DNA from: DASUBV01 sp963725175
GTDB lineage: Bacteria; Actinomycetota; Actinomycetes; Streptosporangiales; Streptosporangiaceae
Reading direction: 5' to 3'
Assembly: GCA_963725175.1 (NCBI GenBank)
Contig: CAVRXH010000006.1
Location: 3,100,001 to 3,164,000 of the forward strand
DNA length: 64,000 bases
A program made the translations under genes and the position numbers. The notes under the pieces were generated by a model. It ran no database searches and was not told where the DNA came from. It worked only from the letters and a program-made list of their open reading frames with translations. Shown one piece after another: positions 1-8,570 of this stretch (position 1 is its first letter; each line of letters starts with the position of its first letter).

Positions 1-334
1 CCTGCCGCGCACCTGGGCGCTGCTGCGCGAGGCAGTCGAGATCCTGCTGGAGGCCAGCCCGTCCGACATCGACCTGGACGAGCTGCGCGCCCACATCACC
101 GGCCTGGAGGGCGTCCGCGAGGTGCACGACCTGCACGTCTGGACGATCACCTCGGGCCTGCCCGTGCTCACGGCACACATCGTCGTCGACCCCGAGGTCC
201 TGGCCAGGGGCGACGGCGCGGCGATGCTCGACGCCCTCCAGGACTGCCTGCGCGGCCACTTCGACGTCGAGCACTCCACCTTCCAGCTAGAGCCCGCCGG
301 CCACGCCGACCACGAACACCCCATGCACGACTAA
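1..334 (+). CDS. Cation diffusion facilitator (CDF) transporter, C-terminal fragment
   Basis: This is the 3' end of a gene that begins upstream of the window; the open frame runs from base 2 to the TAA at 332-334. The visible 110 residues match the cytoplasmic C-terminal domain of CzcD/ZitB-type zinc or cobalt efflux proteins: a helix ending in ASPSDIDLDELRAHI, then VREVHDLHVWTITSG, then a beta strand LTAHIVVD, and a His-rich tail (HADHEHPMHD). The HDLHVW motif is characteristic of the CDF cytoplasmic metal-sensing domain. The membrane domain is not visible, so substrate specificity cannot be assigned. Confidence 0.88.
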   Translation, partial: LPRTWALLREAVEILLEASPSDIDLDELRAHITGLEGVREVHDLHVWTITSGLPVLTAHIVVDPEVLARGDGAAMLDALQDCLRGHFDVEHSTFQLEPAGHADHEHPMHD

Positions 335-349
335 CACATGTAGCCAATC

Positions 350-402
350 TACTGGGCGTTTTCTGGGCATGAATCTGGTCTTTTACTGGGCATCTCTGGG
401 AT
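350..402 (+). repeat. Helically phased CTGGG direct repeats upstream of the 412 operon
   Basis: The motif CTGGG, usually within (T/A)CTGGGCAT, begins at 352, 363, 386 and 396, with a degenerate CTGGT at 375. Spacing is therefore about 11, 12, 11 and 10 bp, one DNA turn each. The array ends about 10 bp before the ATG at 412 and there is no clear Shine-Dalgarno sequence. Regular helical spacing suggests cooperative binding of a protein on one DNA face. That function is inferred. Confidence 0.5.
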
Positions 403-411
403 GCTGGCCTC

Positions 412-1323
412 ATGGTCACAACCACAGTCCCGGCGGATGACCCGCTGGCGGGCGAGCTTCGAGTTGTCCTGCGCGCCGGCCTGCCGGTACAGGCGGAGCG
501 GTGCGGTCCTGCGCTGCTGGGCCTGCGCGGTGTCAGGGGCAGATCTCAGCGGCCTGAGGAACCGGGCAGCCGGGCGCAGGCCCTGGACCGGCTGCTGCGT
601 GAGCAACTGGACCGGTTGGAGAACGTAGAGCTGGCGGTCCCTGCCCATCTGCTGTTCGGCCTTGCGCCGTCCACGTCGGGCGCGAGCCTGACAGCGCGGC
701 GCCAGGCGGCGTCGGCCGCGGCCCGATATGAGGTGCACCATTTCCGCAAACGGGTCGAGCCGAAGCTCCTGGCGCTGCTGGCCTGGCAGTTGCGGCGCGA
801 CAGCGCGGATTTCGCCATCCGGCACGCCAGCCCGCCCGAGCTTCATGCGGCGTCGCGACCGTTGATACTGCCCGCGGATGTGTTCCTGTGGGAGGTCGCT
901 GAGCATCAGCATGCGATAGCGGCGCTGTGGGGTGCGGTCTACTTGCTGCGCGCGGAGCTGCTGACTGTCGCGAGGCTATCCAGCATGGACGCCGCCGGGA
1001 CGGAAGTGTTCGCTGCGGCCAACATGGCGTTGTGGCGGCACGCCCAGGTGCTGCGCGCGGTCACGGCGTACCGGGCTGCGTACGGGACGGTGCTGCTGGG
1101 CTCTCCGAGCGAGCTAGGGCCCCAGGACGTCGCTTCCTACGCCGGGTGGACGCCGACGCTGACTCCCGCTCAGGAACTGCTGCTCGCCGAGGCTGCCAAC
1201 CCTGACCATGGCTTGTCCGACTTCACCGCCCGGCTGGAGGCAGCCGGGGACGGCACCGAGCTTGCTACCACCTGGCGACGGGCGCTGACCGGCTGCACCC
1301 CGTCCGGAGTCGGCCCCTACTAG
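412..1323 (+). CDS. Protein of unknown function, first gene of an NTPase/tRNA-synthetase-like operon
   Basis: A 303-residue soluble protein that I cannot assign to a named family. It is mostly helical and rich in Arg, Ala and Leu, with no signal peptide or membrane segment. The middle (about residues 110-200) contains a basic stretch VHHFRKRVEPKLLALLAWQLRRD and a region with LPADVFLWEVAEHQHAIAALWG. It lies 14 bp upstream of the P-loop gene at 1338, with GGAAGGAGA between them, so the genes are probably co-transcribed and translated in series. Context suggests it acts with the P-loop protein and the synthetase-like protein. The start at 412 lacks a strong ribosome-binding site and a downstream start is possible. 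Confidence 0.6.
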   Translation: MVTTTVPADDPLAGELRVVLRAGLPVQAERCGPALLGLRGVRGRSQRPEEPGSRAQALDRLLREQLDRLENVELAVPAHLLFGLAPSTSGASLTARRQAASAAARYEVHHFRKRVEPKLLALLAWQLRRDSADFAIRHASPPELHAASRPLILPADVFLWEVAEHQHAIAALWGAVYLLRAELLTVARLSSMDAAGTEVFAAANMALWRHAQVLRAVTAYRAAYGTVLLGSPSELGPQDVASYAGWTPTLTPAQELLLAEAANPDHGLSDFTARLEAAGDGTELATTWRRALTGCTPSGVGPY

Positions 1324-1337
1324 GAAGGAGACCGCTC

Positions 1338-1910
1338 ATGAGTGTCGACCAGATCCTCAGCCCAGGCAGCCCGCCTCGCCGGTACGTCGTCACCGGGGGC
1401 CCGTCGGCTGGCAAGGAGGACGTTGTCGCCGAACTGCACGCGCGGGGGATCCCTGCGACCGAGGGCGAACCGGCCAGGGAGATCTACCACAAGCACCGCG
1501 ACCGGCTCGGCCGTCATCTGCAGGTTGGAGACCGACGCGAGTACTCACGGGACGTGCTTGCCGTATTTATTGCCGAGTTCTGTGGCCACAAGGCCGGGGT
1601 CCGGTTCTACAACCGCGGTATCCCCGACGGGTACGGCTGGGATGCGTTCTTCGGCCTGGGTCCCTACCCGGAGCTGGAGGAGGCCTCCCGCCTGTACCGC
1701 TACGACGCGGTGTTCGTCCTGGACCCGCTGGACGATTTCGACTCCGAGGACGACCTGGTGTGGGCCAAGGAACGTGAGATCCGCCGCGTGCACGAGCTGA
1801 TCATTCAAGGTTACTACGACGCCGGATACCGGCCGATCTTCGTCCCTGCTGACGAGTGCGGCCGCCGGGTCGACTTCGTCCTCGCCCAACTCCCCGTTCT
1901 TCCCCTCTGA
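1338..1910 (+). CDS. AAA_28-like P-loop NTPase/kinase with an atypical Walker A
   Basis: A 190-residue protein resembling the small AAA_28-type ATPases/kinases. After an N-terminal strand (RYVVTGG) comes the P-loop GGPSAGKED at residues 20-28. The acidic segment YRYDAVFVLDPLDDFDSEDD (about residues 118-137) and the following helix of charged residues (AKEREIRRVHELI) resemble the nucleoside-kinase-like members of this group. Canonical Walker A is GxxxxGK[S/T], but here Lys26 is followed by Glu27, so the Mg-coordinating hydroxyl is missing. The SD sequence GGAAGGAG at 1323-1330 supports the ATG at 1338. The next gene starts 15 bp after the stop. ATP-dependent phosphorylation or regulation in concert with the synthetase-like protein is possible; the substrate is unknown. 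Confidence 0.72.
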   Translation: MSVDQILSPGSPPRRYVVTGGPSAGKEDVVAELHARGIPATEGEPAREIYHKHRDRLGRHLQVGDRREYSRDVLAVFIAEFCGHKAGVRFYNRGIPDGYGWDAFFGLGPYPELEEASRLYRYDAVFVLDPLDDFDSEDDLVWAKEREIRRVHELIIQGYYDAGYRPIFVPADECGRRVDFVLAQLPVLPL

Positions 1911-1925
1911 TCCGGGAGGTCACCA

Positions 1926-3370
1926 ATGAACAGCGGGAGGAACAGTGCGGAAATCATCAGCCCGAACAACGTGCTGGCCAACGCGATGCTGCGGGCCATA
2001 GACATGGTCAGGCCCCGCCTGCAAGCCAGCAATCCCGACCGGGTGGCCTTTTGCGTCGGCACCCAGGTCAACGGCGCGCCCCACCTGGGCACCTCGCTGG
2101 TGCAGACGGCAGCTTTCCTGCTCGCCAAGGCCACAAAACGCACCTTCAACGTGGACGCGGTCGTACGGTTCGGTGCACTAGATAACGCTCCCTACGACAT
2201 CCGCCTAGATCCCGAGACACACCATGCCTACCAGCAGACCTACTTTCACGCCCTCGGCGAAGATGGCGTGGCCAACCTGATCAGCAAGTACTACCGCGCC
2301 ATGTTTGACAGCCTGGCAGATGCAACCGGCGTAGATTATGAGATAGAGACTTACTCCGCGCAGCAGGCGGGTCCCGCCTTCCGGCACGAGTTCCTGGCCA
2401 CACTTGGCCGGCTGGACCAGATCCGATGGCCGCTGGCCCCCTCGCACGGCCAGGTCCACCTGCGATTCCCCTGCCCAGCCTGCGGGTGGGCGGAGAAGCG
2501 GGCCGAGCGAACCAAGCTGGTACGGGCCGGGGCGGGCGGCGCAGACTTTGCCGCAGTGTGCACCGACCATGGCGAATACCAGGTCACTATCAACGCGGAC
2601 AGCTCCGCTTTTCTGGATCTGGCCACCTGTACCGGAACTTGGTCAAGGAACGGCTGGCAGCCCGTGACCCGATCACGCTGTCGGTGATGGTCAAGGGCGG
2701 CGACTGGGCGTTCGGATGCCAGTTAGTCGACGAGGCTTTCGCCCAGCTTCCCGGCCTAGTCCCGCCACCGCGGGTGTTCACTCCGATGGCGCTCACCGAC
2801 ACCGGCGCGAAACTATCCAAGTCCCTCATTCGGGAGGGGAAGGTGGCGCCTCCGCCCGGTACCCGGCCCTGGATGCTGGACGTCGCCGACTGGCCCGGCA
2901 GCACCGACGACTATGTCGATGCCCTCGTCTGGCTGGTCGGCCGGATGCTCGCTGACCCCAAACACGTCTACCGCTCTTACACCACCGCCGAACTGGATCG
3001 CCTCATGACAGCACGTCCCGCCACCGCTCCGGGTGTGCGCGCTCGCGAGATGAACCTTTACCGCCGCTACTTCGACCTTGTCGCCGCTGGTAGCAAGACC
3101 ATCGAGGTCCGCGTCCAGTACCCCAACCTGCGCAAACTCACCGCTGGCGACCACATCCGCTTCGTCTGTGGCCGCGACGAAGTCCTCACCCGAGTCAGGC
3201 GCGTTACCCGCTACCGCTCCTTCGAGGAGATGCTCGATAGCGAAGGACCTGAGAACGTCCATCCCGACAGCCCTCGAGACCAGCAACTCTCCAACATCCG
3301 CCGCATCTACGGCCCCGAAAAGGAGGCACTCGGCGTGCTGGCCATCGAGATCGAACTCCTGCACCCGTGA
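1926..3370 (+). CDS. Class I (LysRS-like) aminoacyl-tRNA-synthetase-related protein fused to an ASCH domain (frameshifted near 2626)
   Basis: About 481 residues in two frames. The first frame carries a Rossmann nucleotide-binding start with VNGAPHLGTSLV, a HIGH-like motif, and a putative zinc site starting CPACGWAEKR. After a frame change, the second frame continues LYRNLVKERLAARD and carries TGAKLSKSLIREG, a KMSKS-like loop. An ASCH (PUA-like, predicted RNA-binding) domain closes the protein, about MNLYRRYFDLVAAGSKTIEV onward. One C missing from a run at 2626-2627 explains the break (ATL-YRN reads through if restored). The protein is shorter than a housekeeping class I LysRS and lacks an obvious full anticodon-binding domain. 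It could aminoacylate a non-tRNA substrate, modify RNA or make an adenylate; the sequence does not decide. Confidence 0.7.
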
Positions 3371-3618
3371 TTGGTCGTCGCTCCCGGCCTTATCGCCGCC
3401 TCGCCACTATCGGATGCGAGGGTGGTCAGTATGGCGTTTCGCGGAATGACTGTGACTCCCCGTCCGCGAGCCATGGCGATAGCCACCTGAACGAGGGCCG
3501 CAAAGATCGGATGAAAAAACGAAAGAACCGGCCAGGCGAAGCCGGCGGGGCCTGGCTCTGGAGGGGGCGGCTACCGGTGGGTAATATCGGTGGAACGACC
3601 CGTTCTGGGGAGGTTGCC

Positions 3619-4725
3619 GTGGCTACCTACGATCACTACACGACGCCGGTGCCGCCGGGGACCTGGGATGTGCCGGCCGCCGGGTCAACGCGGTTCAGCT
3701 GGGAGTACGACGACGGCCGCACCCGGCTGCTCGATCTCTACCAGCGCGGCAAGGACAAGCAGTGGGACGCCGCTAAGCGGATCGACTGGTCGCTGCCGGT
3801 CGACCCGGTCAACGTGATGGAGGCAGGCGAGGAGCTCTGCCCGATCTACGGCTCGCGGCAGTGGAACCTGCTGAACCAGGCCGAGCGCGACGAGCTGGGC
3901 ATGCACCTGTCGTCCTGGCTGTTCAGCCAGTTCCTGCACGGCGAGCAGGGCGCGCTGACGGTGGCGGCCAGGATCGTGGAGTCGGTCCCCGACATGGACT
4001 CGAAGTTCTACGCGGCCACCCAGGCGATGGACGAGGCGCGGCACGTGGAGCTGTTCGCCAGGTTCCTGCGGGAGAAGATCGGCGTGTACTACCCGGTCAA
4101 CCCGGACCTGGCCAAACTGCTGGAGGACGCGCTGTCGGACTCCCGGTGGGACATGCCCTACCTCGGCATGCAGGTGCTGATCGAGGGGCTGGCCCTGGCC
4201 GCGTTCGGAGTGCACCGGGACGTGTCCAAGAACCCGCTGGTCACCCAGCTCCTGGCGTACGTGATGCAGGACGAGGCGCGGCACGTGGCCTTCGGCCGGC
4301 TGGCGCTTCGCGACTACTACAAGGAGCTGACGTCGGCGGAGCTGGCGGACCGCGAGGAGTTCGTGGTCGAGGGCTGCTACCTGATGCGAGACAGGTTCAC
4401 GGCGCGGGAAGTCTGGGAACGGATGGGCTTCGACGTCGCGGAGTGCCTGGAGTTCACCGAGCAGTCGGCCGTCCAGCGGGCGTTCCGCACGCTGCTGTTC
4501 TCCCGGATCGTGCCGTGCGTCAGGGACATCGGGCTGTGGGGGCCGAAGGTCCGCCGCGCCTACGAGGACCTGGGCGTGCTGGACGCGGCGCAGTCCAACC
4601 TGGAAGACCTGATGCAGAACGACGAGGAGATCGCCGAGCGGATCGACAGGGAGAAGTACGCGGCCGAGCTGGCGGCGCGCCGCAGCGAGGTGGACGCGGC
4701 GGTGCAGCAGGGCGCGGCCGGGTAG
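3619..4725 (+). CDS. Ferritin-like diiron oxygenase/oxidase family protein
   Basis: A 368-residue protein with the ligand set of a ferritin-like carboxylate-bridged diiron enzyme: Glu109 (LHGEQ), Glu139-x2-His142 (DEARH), Glu189 (LIEG) and Glu219-x2-His222 (DEARH). This E, ExxH, E, ExxH pattern is shared by R2-like oxidases and N-/C-oxygenases, so oxidation of a small molecule using O2 is likely. The open frame extends upstream, but GTG at 3619 is preceded by GGGGAGG at 3607-3613 with good spacing and the upstream part is low quality. It is the first gene of a same-strand island to 11182; the next starts 44 bp downstream. It could instead be a ligand-binding oxidase of unknown substrate. Confidence 0.8.
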   Translation: MATYDHYTTPVPPGTWDVPAAGSTRFSWEYDDGRTRLLDLYQRGKDKQWDAAKRIDWSLPVDPVNVMEAGEELCPIYGSRQWNLLNQAERDELGMHLSSWLFSQFLHGEQGALTVAARIVESVPDMDSKFYAATQAMDEARHVELFARFLREKIGVYYPVNPDLAKLLEDALSDSRWDMPYLGMQVLIEGLALAAFGVHRDVSKNPLVTQLLAYVMQDEARHVAFGRLALRDYYKELTSAELADREEFVVEGCYLMRDRFTAREVWERMGFDVAECLEFTEQSAVQRAFRTLLFSRIVPCVRDIGLWGPKVRRAYEDLGVLDAAQSNLEDLMQNDEEIAERIDREKYAAELAARRSEVDAAVQQGAAG

Positions 4726-4769
4726 CGGATGGCGGGCAGCGGCAGGCAAGCGGGCTGGACCGGCACCGC

Positions 4770-6185
4770 ATGGTGATAGCCGGGCTGGCGCTGACGGCCG
4801 GCGGCGGCCTCGCATTACTGAACGACGGCAAGCTGGAGCTGAGTGTCCCGTTCTCGCACCTGGACCAGGCGGCCAGCTCCGACCAGGCAACCGCGGACCG
4901 CTACCTGAACCTCGCCGCCGAGGTGCTGACGGCGCAGGGCATGACGCCGGGCGATGTCGGCCAGTGGGCGCTGGACGGCGGGCCGGGTGACGGCGAGCCG
5001 AACACTGGCGAGCTGACCGTCGGCGGGGTGACGGCGGGGTACATGAGCTACCCGCATGCGGCGGTGCAGGTGGCGGCGGCCTACTGCACGAGCCCGTTCG
5101 CGGCAGCGGGCACCGGCGCGGCGGTGCTGGTCTGTGACCGGGGCGGCTCGCCGCTGCTGTACTACGTCGGCGCGAATGGCCAGGTCATGCCGGGCGGCAC
5201 GGCGCTCCCGCTGGCGAACGCGGCGCGGGACCGGCGAGCGGGCACGCCGGCTGGCGCGGCGCGGGACCGGGGCGCGGACACGCTGGCTGGCGCGGACACG
5301 CTGGCCGGCGGCGAACAGTCCCTGGCGGAACTGCTCGCCGAGCAGGCCGCGGCCGCGATGCGGGACCGGCTCGGCCCTGGCCCGCACCAGCTCTGCGTCA
5401 CCGGGGACGCGGCGCTGGACCCGGCGTGGGCGACCGCGCTGCGCGACCACCCGCTGATCGGCGCGGTCTGGGTGCCGCCGTGCCCGGACGGCTCGGGATC
5501 GGCGCTCGGGGCCTGCTGCCTGCACGCGGCGGGCGGCGTGGGCGGGGCGGGGCTGCGGGCGGTGCAGTGGGATGCCCGCCTGGGCCTGCCGCTTGACCGG
5601 ACGCCGCATCCGGCGCCGGGCTGGGCGCCGTCCCCGTGCCGCCTGGAAGAACTGGCCAGGCTGCTGCATCACAGCGGCGAGCCCGCGGTGGTGCTGCACG
5701 GCCGGGCCGCGCTCGGCCCGCGGGCGCTCGGCATGCGCAGCATCCTGGCGGCCGCCGCCAGCCCGGCGATGCGGCAGCGGCTGGCCGCCGCGACCGGCCT
5801 GCCGGCGGACCAGCCGGTGCCGGCCCTCTGCCTGGAGCAGGAGGCCGCGACGGTATTCGAGCCGGGATCGGCCGACCCCTGCCAGGCGTACCTGCACCGG
5901 GTCCGGCCCGCCTGGCGGGACAGGGTGCCGGCGGTCTGCGGGCCGGACGGCACGGCACGGGTGCAGACGGTCAGCTCGGACGACGACGCGAGGCTCGCCG
6001 AGATCCTGCGCGAGTACCAGGTCTGGAGCGGTGTCCCCGTGCTGTGCGGCCTGGACGCCACCGGCCCGGACGGCGCGCCGTTCCGGTCCGCGGGGGCGGC
6101 GATGGAATGGGGACATCTCGACACAGTGTGGAGCGACGGCGTACTCTACCGGCGCTCGCCAGATCGCCACGGCGGCGCGCGGTAG
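4770..6185 (+). CDS. Carbamoyltransferase-like protein (NodU/CmcH/TobZ-related, divergent)
   Basis: A 471-residue protein that looks like a reduced two-domain O-carbamoyltransferase. The C-terminal part has GRAALGPRALGMRSILA, matching the GxxExGPRALGxRSILA segment of the carbamoyltransferase C domain, then VPVLCGLDATGPDGAPF in place of the usual nutSFN-type strand. The N-terminal half shows SHLDQAASSDQ and YMSYPHAAVQVAAAYCTSPF, reminiscent of the Kae1-like domain but with few of its metal-binding histidines. The region around residues 150-190 is a low-complexity Ala/Arg/Gly/Asp repeat. Start ATG 4770 is chosen at the beginning of a hydrophobic strand; no strong SD is present. Family members transfer carbamoyl groups onto antibiotics or sugars. 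Activity here is uncertain because the N domain is degenerate. Confidence 0.62.
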   Translation: MVIAGLALTAGGGLALLNDGKLELSVPFSHLDQAASSDQATADRYLNLAAEVLTAQGMTPGDVGQWALDGGPGDGEPNTGELTVGGVTAGYMSYPHAAVQVAAAYCTSPFAAAGTGAAVLVCDRGGSPLLYYVGANGQVMPGGTALPLANAARDRRAGTPAGAARDRGADTLAGADTLAGGEQSLAELLAEQAAAAMRDRLGPGPHQLCVTGDAALDPAWATALRDHPLIGAVWVPPCPDGSGSALGACCLHAAGGVGGAGLRAVQWDARLGLPLDRTPHPAPGWAPSPCRLEELARLLHHSGEPAVVLHGRAALGPRALGMRSILAAAASPAMRQRLAAATGLPADQPVPALCLEQEAATVFEPGSADPCQAYLHRVRPAWRDRVPAVCGPDGTARVQTVSSDDDARLAEILREYQVWSGVPVLCGLDATGPDGAPFRSAGAAMEWGHLDTVWSDGVLYRRSPDRHGGAR

Positions 6186-6223
6186 CGGCGCCGGGCGACC
6201 GGGCGCGCATGGGAGGACACACG

Positions 6224-7189
6224 TTGCGTGAGGCTCCGCGAGTCATGGTGATTTCGCTCCAGAAGGCCGGCACGCATTTAGTCCAGGGCCTGATGCGGCA
6301 GCTCGGCTACAAGATGACCGGCGTCACCCGGCCCACCCCCGATAGCGTGCCCCGCTTCGACGACGCCCAGCTCCTGCGGATCGCCTCGGTCACCCGCTCG
6401 CGCGAGGAGTACACCGAGCTTCAGCGGCTCACCGGGGCCGAGCTGGCCAGGGCGACCCGCGACGACTGGCAGGCGCTGTGCTGGAGCTGGCACCGCAGGC
6501 TCGGCCAGCGGGTCATCAACCGCTACGGGCAGACCAGGTACGACTTCGCGGACACGGTCATCTCGAACCCGCACATCAGCTACACCAGGTTCGCCGACAC
6601 CCCGCCGGGGCTCTGCTGGATCCTGCACGAGCTCGACCTGGACAAGGTGGACGGCAACTTCCTCGGCGAGTGGGTGACGACCGGCAGCCCGCCGCTGATC
6701 TTCAACTACCGCGACCCCAGGGACACGCTCATCTCGATGATCAACTTCCTGGAGCGGCGGACCGTGAGCGGGTACGGGAACTTCTTCGAGTTTCAGATCT
6801 TCCACAAGATCCTGGGCGCCATGAGCACCTGGGAGGAGAAGATCGACTACGCGCTGCGGGACCGCTCGTTCATCGGCTGGGACCAGTTCGAGCGGTCGCT
6901 GTGGCTGCTGCGCCACCCCGCCATCTGCAAGGCCAACTACGAGGACCTGGTCGGCCCGCGCGGTGGCGGCTCGCGGGAACGGCAGGTCGCGGCCGTGGCC
7001 GCGCTGCTCACGCACCTCGGCTCGGATGCCGATCCGGAGAAGGTGGCCGACGACCTCTATGACCAGGGCTCGTGGAGCTTCTTCCGGGGCAGGACGGGCA
7101 CCTGGCGGGAGTTCTTCACCGAGCGGAACGAGGCCAGGTTCAACGAGCAGTTCGGCGACCTGCTGGCCCAGTACGGGTACGAGCGATGA
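6224..7189 (+). CDS. Sulfotransferase-like protein
   Basis: A 321-residue protein with the P-loop-like PAPS-binding motif near the N terminus (SLQKAGTHLVQ, compare PKSGTTW), a 3'-phosphate-binding motif NYRDPRDTLISM (compare YxxRNPKDxxVS), and a C-terminal RGRTGTWREFFT corresponding to the GxxGxWKNxFT loop of cytosolic-type sulfotransferases. It is therefore expected to use PAPS to sulfate a hydroxyl or amine of a small molecule, or to be a non-catalytic relative. The TTG at 6224 is preferred because GGGAGG sits at 6211-6216, 7 nt upstream; ATG 6209 in the same frame would place that SD inside the gene. The stop overlaps the next start (ATGA). Confidence 0.75.
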   Translation: MREAPRVMVISLQKAGTHLVQGLMRQLGYKMTGVTRPTPDSVPRFDDAQLLRIASVTRSREEYTELQRLTGAELARATRDDWQALCWSWHRRLGQRVINRYGQTRYDFADTVISNPHISYTRFADTPPGLCWILHELDLDKVDGNFLGEWVTTGSPPLIFNYRDPRDTLISMINFLERRTVSGYGNFFEFQIFHKILGAMSTWEEKIDYALRDRSFIGWDQFERSLWLLRHPAICKANYEDLVGPRGGGSRERQVAAVAALLTHLGSDADPEKVADDLYDQGSWSFFRGRTGTWREFFTERNEARFNEQFGDLLAQYGYER

Positions 7190-8496
7190 GCAGCCGGCCG
7201 CGGGCGTTCATCCTCATGGGCGGGCTGGACGTGGTGCTGCGCAACTGGCTGTACCTGACCGAGCTTGACCGGCGCGGCCTGTCGGTTCTCGTCGTCACCG
7301 CTGAAGGGGCCAGGGCCGCGGCCCAGCAGGCCATGGCCGCCAGCCAGTGGCCCGCCACGCTGATCGCCGAGGCCGGGTTCGTGGCCGGCGAGGTCGGCAT
7401 CGAGGGGTCGCTGACGGCCGGGGTCATGGCGCAGGTCATGGACTGGCGGCAGCGGTACGAGGTCGCCGGGGTGTTCTCCATCGGGGAGATGTTCGTCGAG
7501 CAGAGCGGGATCATCGCCGACCTGCTCGGCCTGCGCTCGCCGGGGCCGCGGGCCACCAGGGTCTGCCGAAGCAAGTATCTCCAGCGCGCCTACCTGCCGG
7601 AATGGAGCCCGCGCTCGATGGTGCTGGCGCCCGGGCAGCGGCACCGGGCGGACCTGAGCGGCATCACCTTCCCCGCTGTGGTGAAGCCGGCCGCGCGGCG
7701 GGCCAGCTCCGGGGTCCGCGCGGTCTTCGACGCTGGCCAGCTCGCCGCGTGCCTGGCCGGGTACCCGCCGGGCGAGACCCTGCTGGTCGAGGAGTACGTC
7801 ACGGGGCCAGAGTTCTCGGTCGAGCTGCTCGCCCAGGACGGTGAGATCATCTTCGCGTCGCTGACCGCGAAGCGGACCAACGAGGGCGACTCCCGGCACT
7901 TCGTGGAGCTGGGGCACACGGTCCCGGCACCGCCCGGCGAGCACGGCGCGGCGCTGCTGGAGGCGGGCCGGGCGATCGCCCGGCGCCTCGCGATCAGCGA
8001 CGGCATCGCCCACGCCGAGTTCCGGCTGGCGCCAGGCGGCCGGGTGGTGCTGATGGAGATCGCGGCCAGGACGCCCGGCGACGGGCTGCTCCCGCTCTAC
8101 CACCTGGCCACTGGCCGCCCGATGGAGCCGGAGGTCATCAGGATCACGCTCGGCGAGCCGGCCAGCTACCCGCAGCCCCGGCGCTACTGCCGCCAGGTCT
8201 ACCTGGAGACCGGGCCGGGCACGCTGCGCGACGTCGAGGTGAGCTATCCCGGCGCCGAGCTGACCTGGGTGCCAGAGGACGCGCCCTGGCCGGAGATCAA
8301 GCCAGGCCAGCCCGGCGACCCGCCCGCGCTGCGCGCGGTACTGGCGCTGAAGCACCGGGGCGAGCCGGTCGGGCGGCTAACCGAGTCCGACGACCGGCCG
8401 GCCTGCTTCCTGATCGACGCCGACTCGCCCGCCGAGCTGGACGAGCTGGAGGCCGCCGTCCGGGCGTCGGTGCGGCTCTCGGTGACCCCGGACTAG
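7186..8496 (+). CDS. ATP-grasp superfamily ligase
   Basis: A 436-residue ATP-grasp protein. The N-terminal domain (MGGLDVVLRNWLYLTELDRRG) resembles a pre-ATP-grasp Rossmann fold. The ATP-grasp core follows: FPAVVKPAARRASSGVR (ATP-binding Lys), ETLLVEEYVTGPEFSVELL (adenine/ribose-binding acidic loop) and AHAEFRLAPGGRVVLMEIAAR (metal-binding Glu). Proteins of this type form amide or ester bonds by acyl-phosphate chemistry, often in natural-product or amino-acid-ligation pathways. Its ATG overlaps the stop of the sulfotransferase-like gene (ATGA at 7186-7189), so the two are translationally coupled. Substrates are unknown. Confidence 0.83.
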   Translation: MSSRPRAFILMGGLDVVLRNWLYLTELDRRGLSVLVVTAEGARAAAQQAMAASQWPATLIAEAGFVAGEVGIEGSLTAGVMAQVMDWRQRYEVAGVFSIGEMFVEQSGIIADLLGLRSPGPRATRVCRSKYLQRAYLPEWSPRSMVLAPGQRHRADLSGITFPAVVKPAARRASSGVRAVFDAGQLAACLAGYPPGETLLVEEYVTGPEFSVELLAQDGEIIFASLTAKRTNEGDSRHFVELGHTVPAPPGEHGAALLEAGRAIARRLAISDGIAHAEFRLAPGGRVVLMEIAARTPGDGLLPLYHLATGRPMEPEVIRITLGEPASYPQPRRYCRQVYLETGPGTLRDVEVSYPGAELTWVPEDAPWPEIKPGQPGDPPALRAVLALKHRGEPVGRLTESDDRPACFLIDADSPAELDELEAAVRASVRLSVTPD

Positions 8497-8570
8497 CCGC
8501 GTCCCGAGGACACCCGCGCAGTCCGACAGAACAGGCCGATAAACAGCCCGATCCGACAGGAGGCCACGTC

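Noticed and set aside
3861..4769. Open frame through the ferritin-like gene in another frame, joined to the carbamoyltransferase-like frame
   Set aside because: It is a shadow of the real gene at 3619-4725; homology begins only at about 4770.
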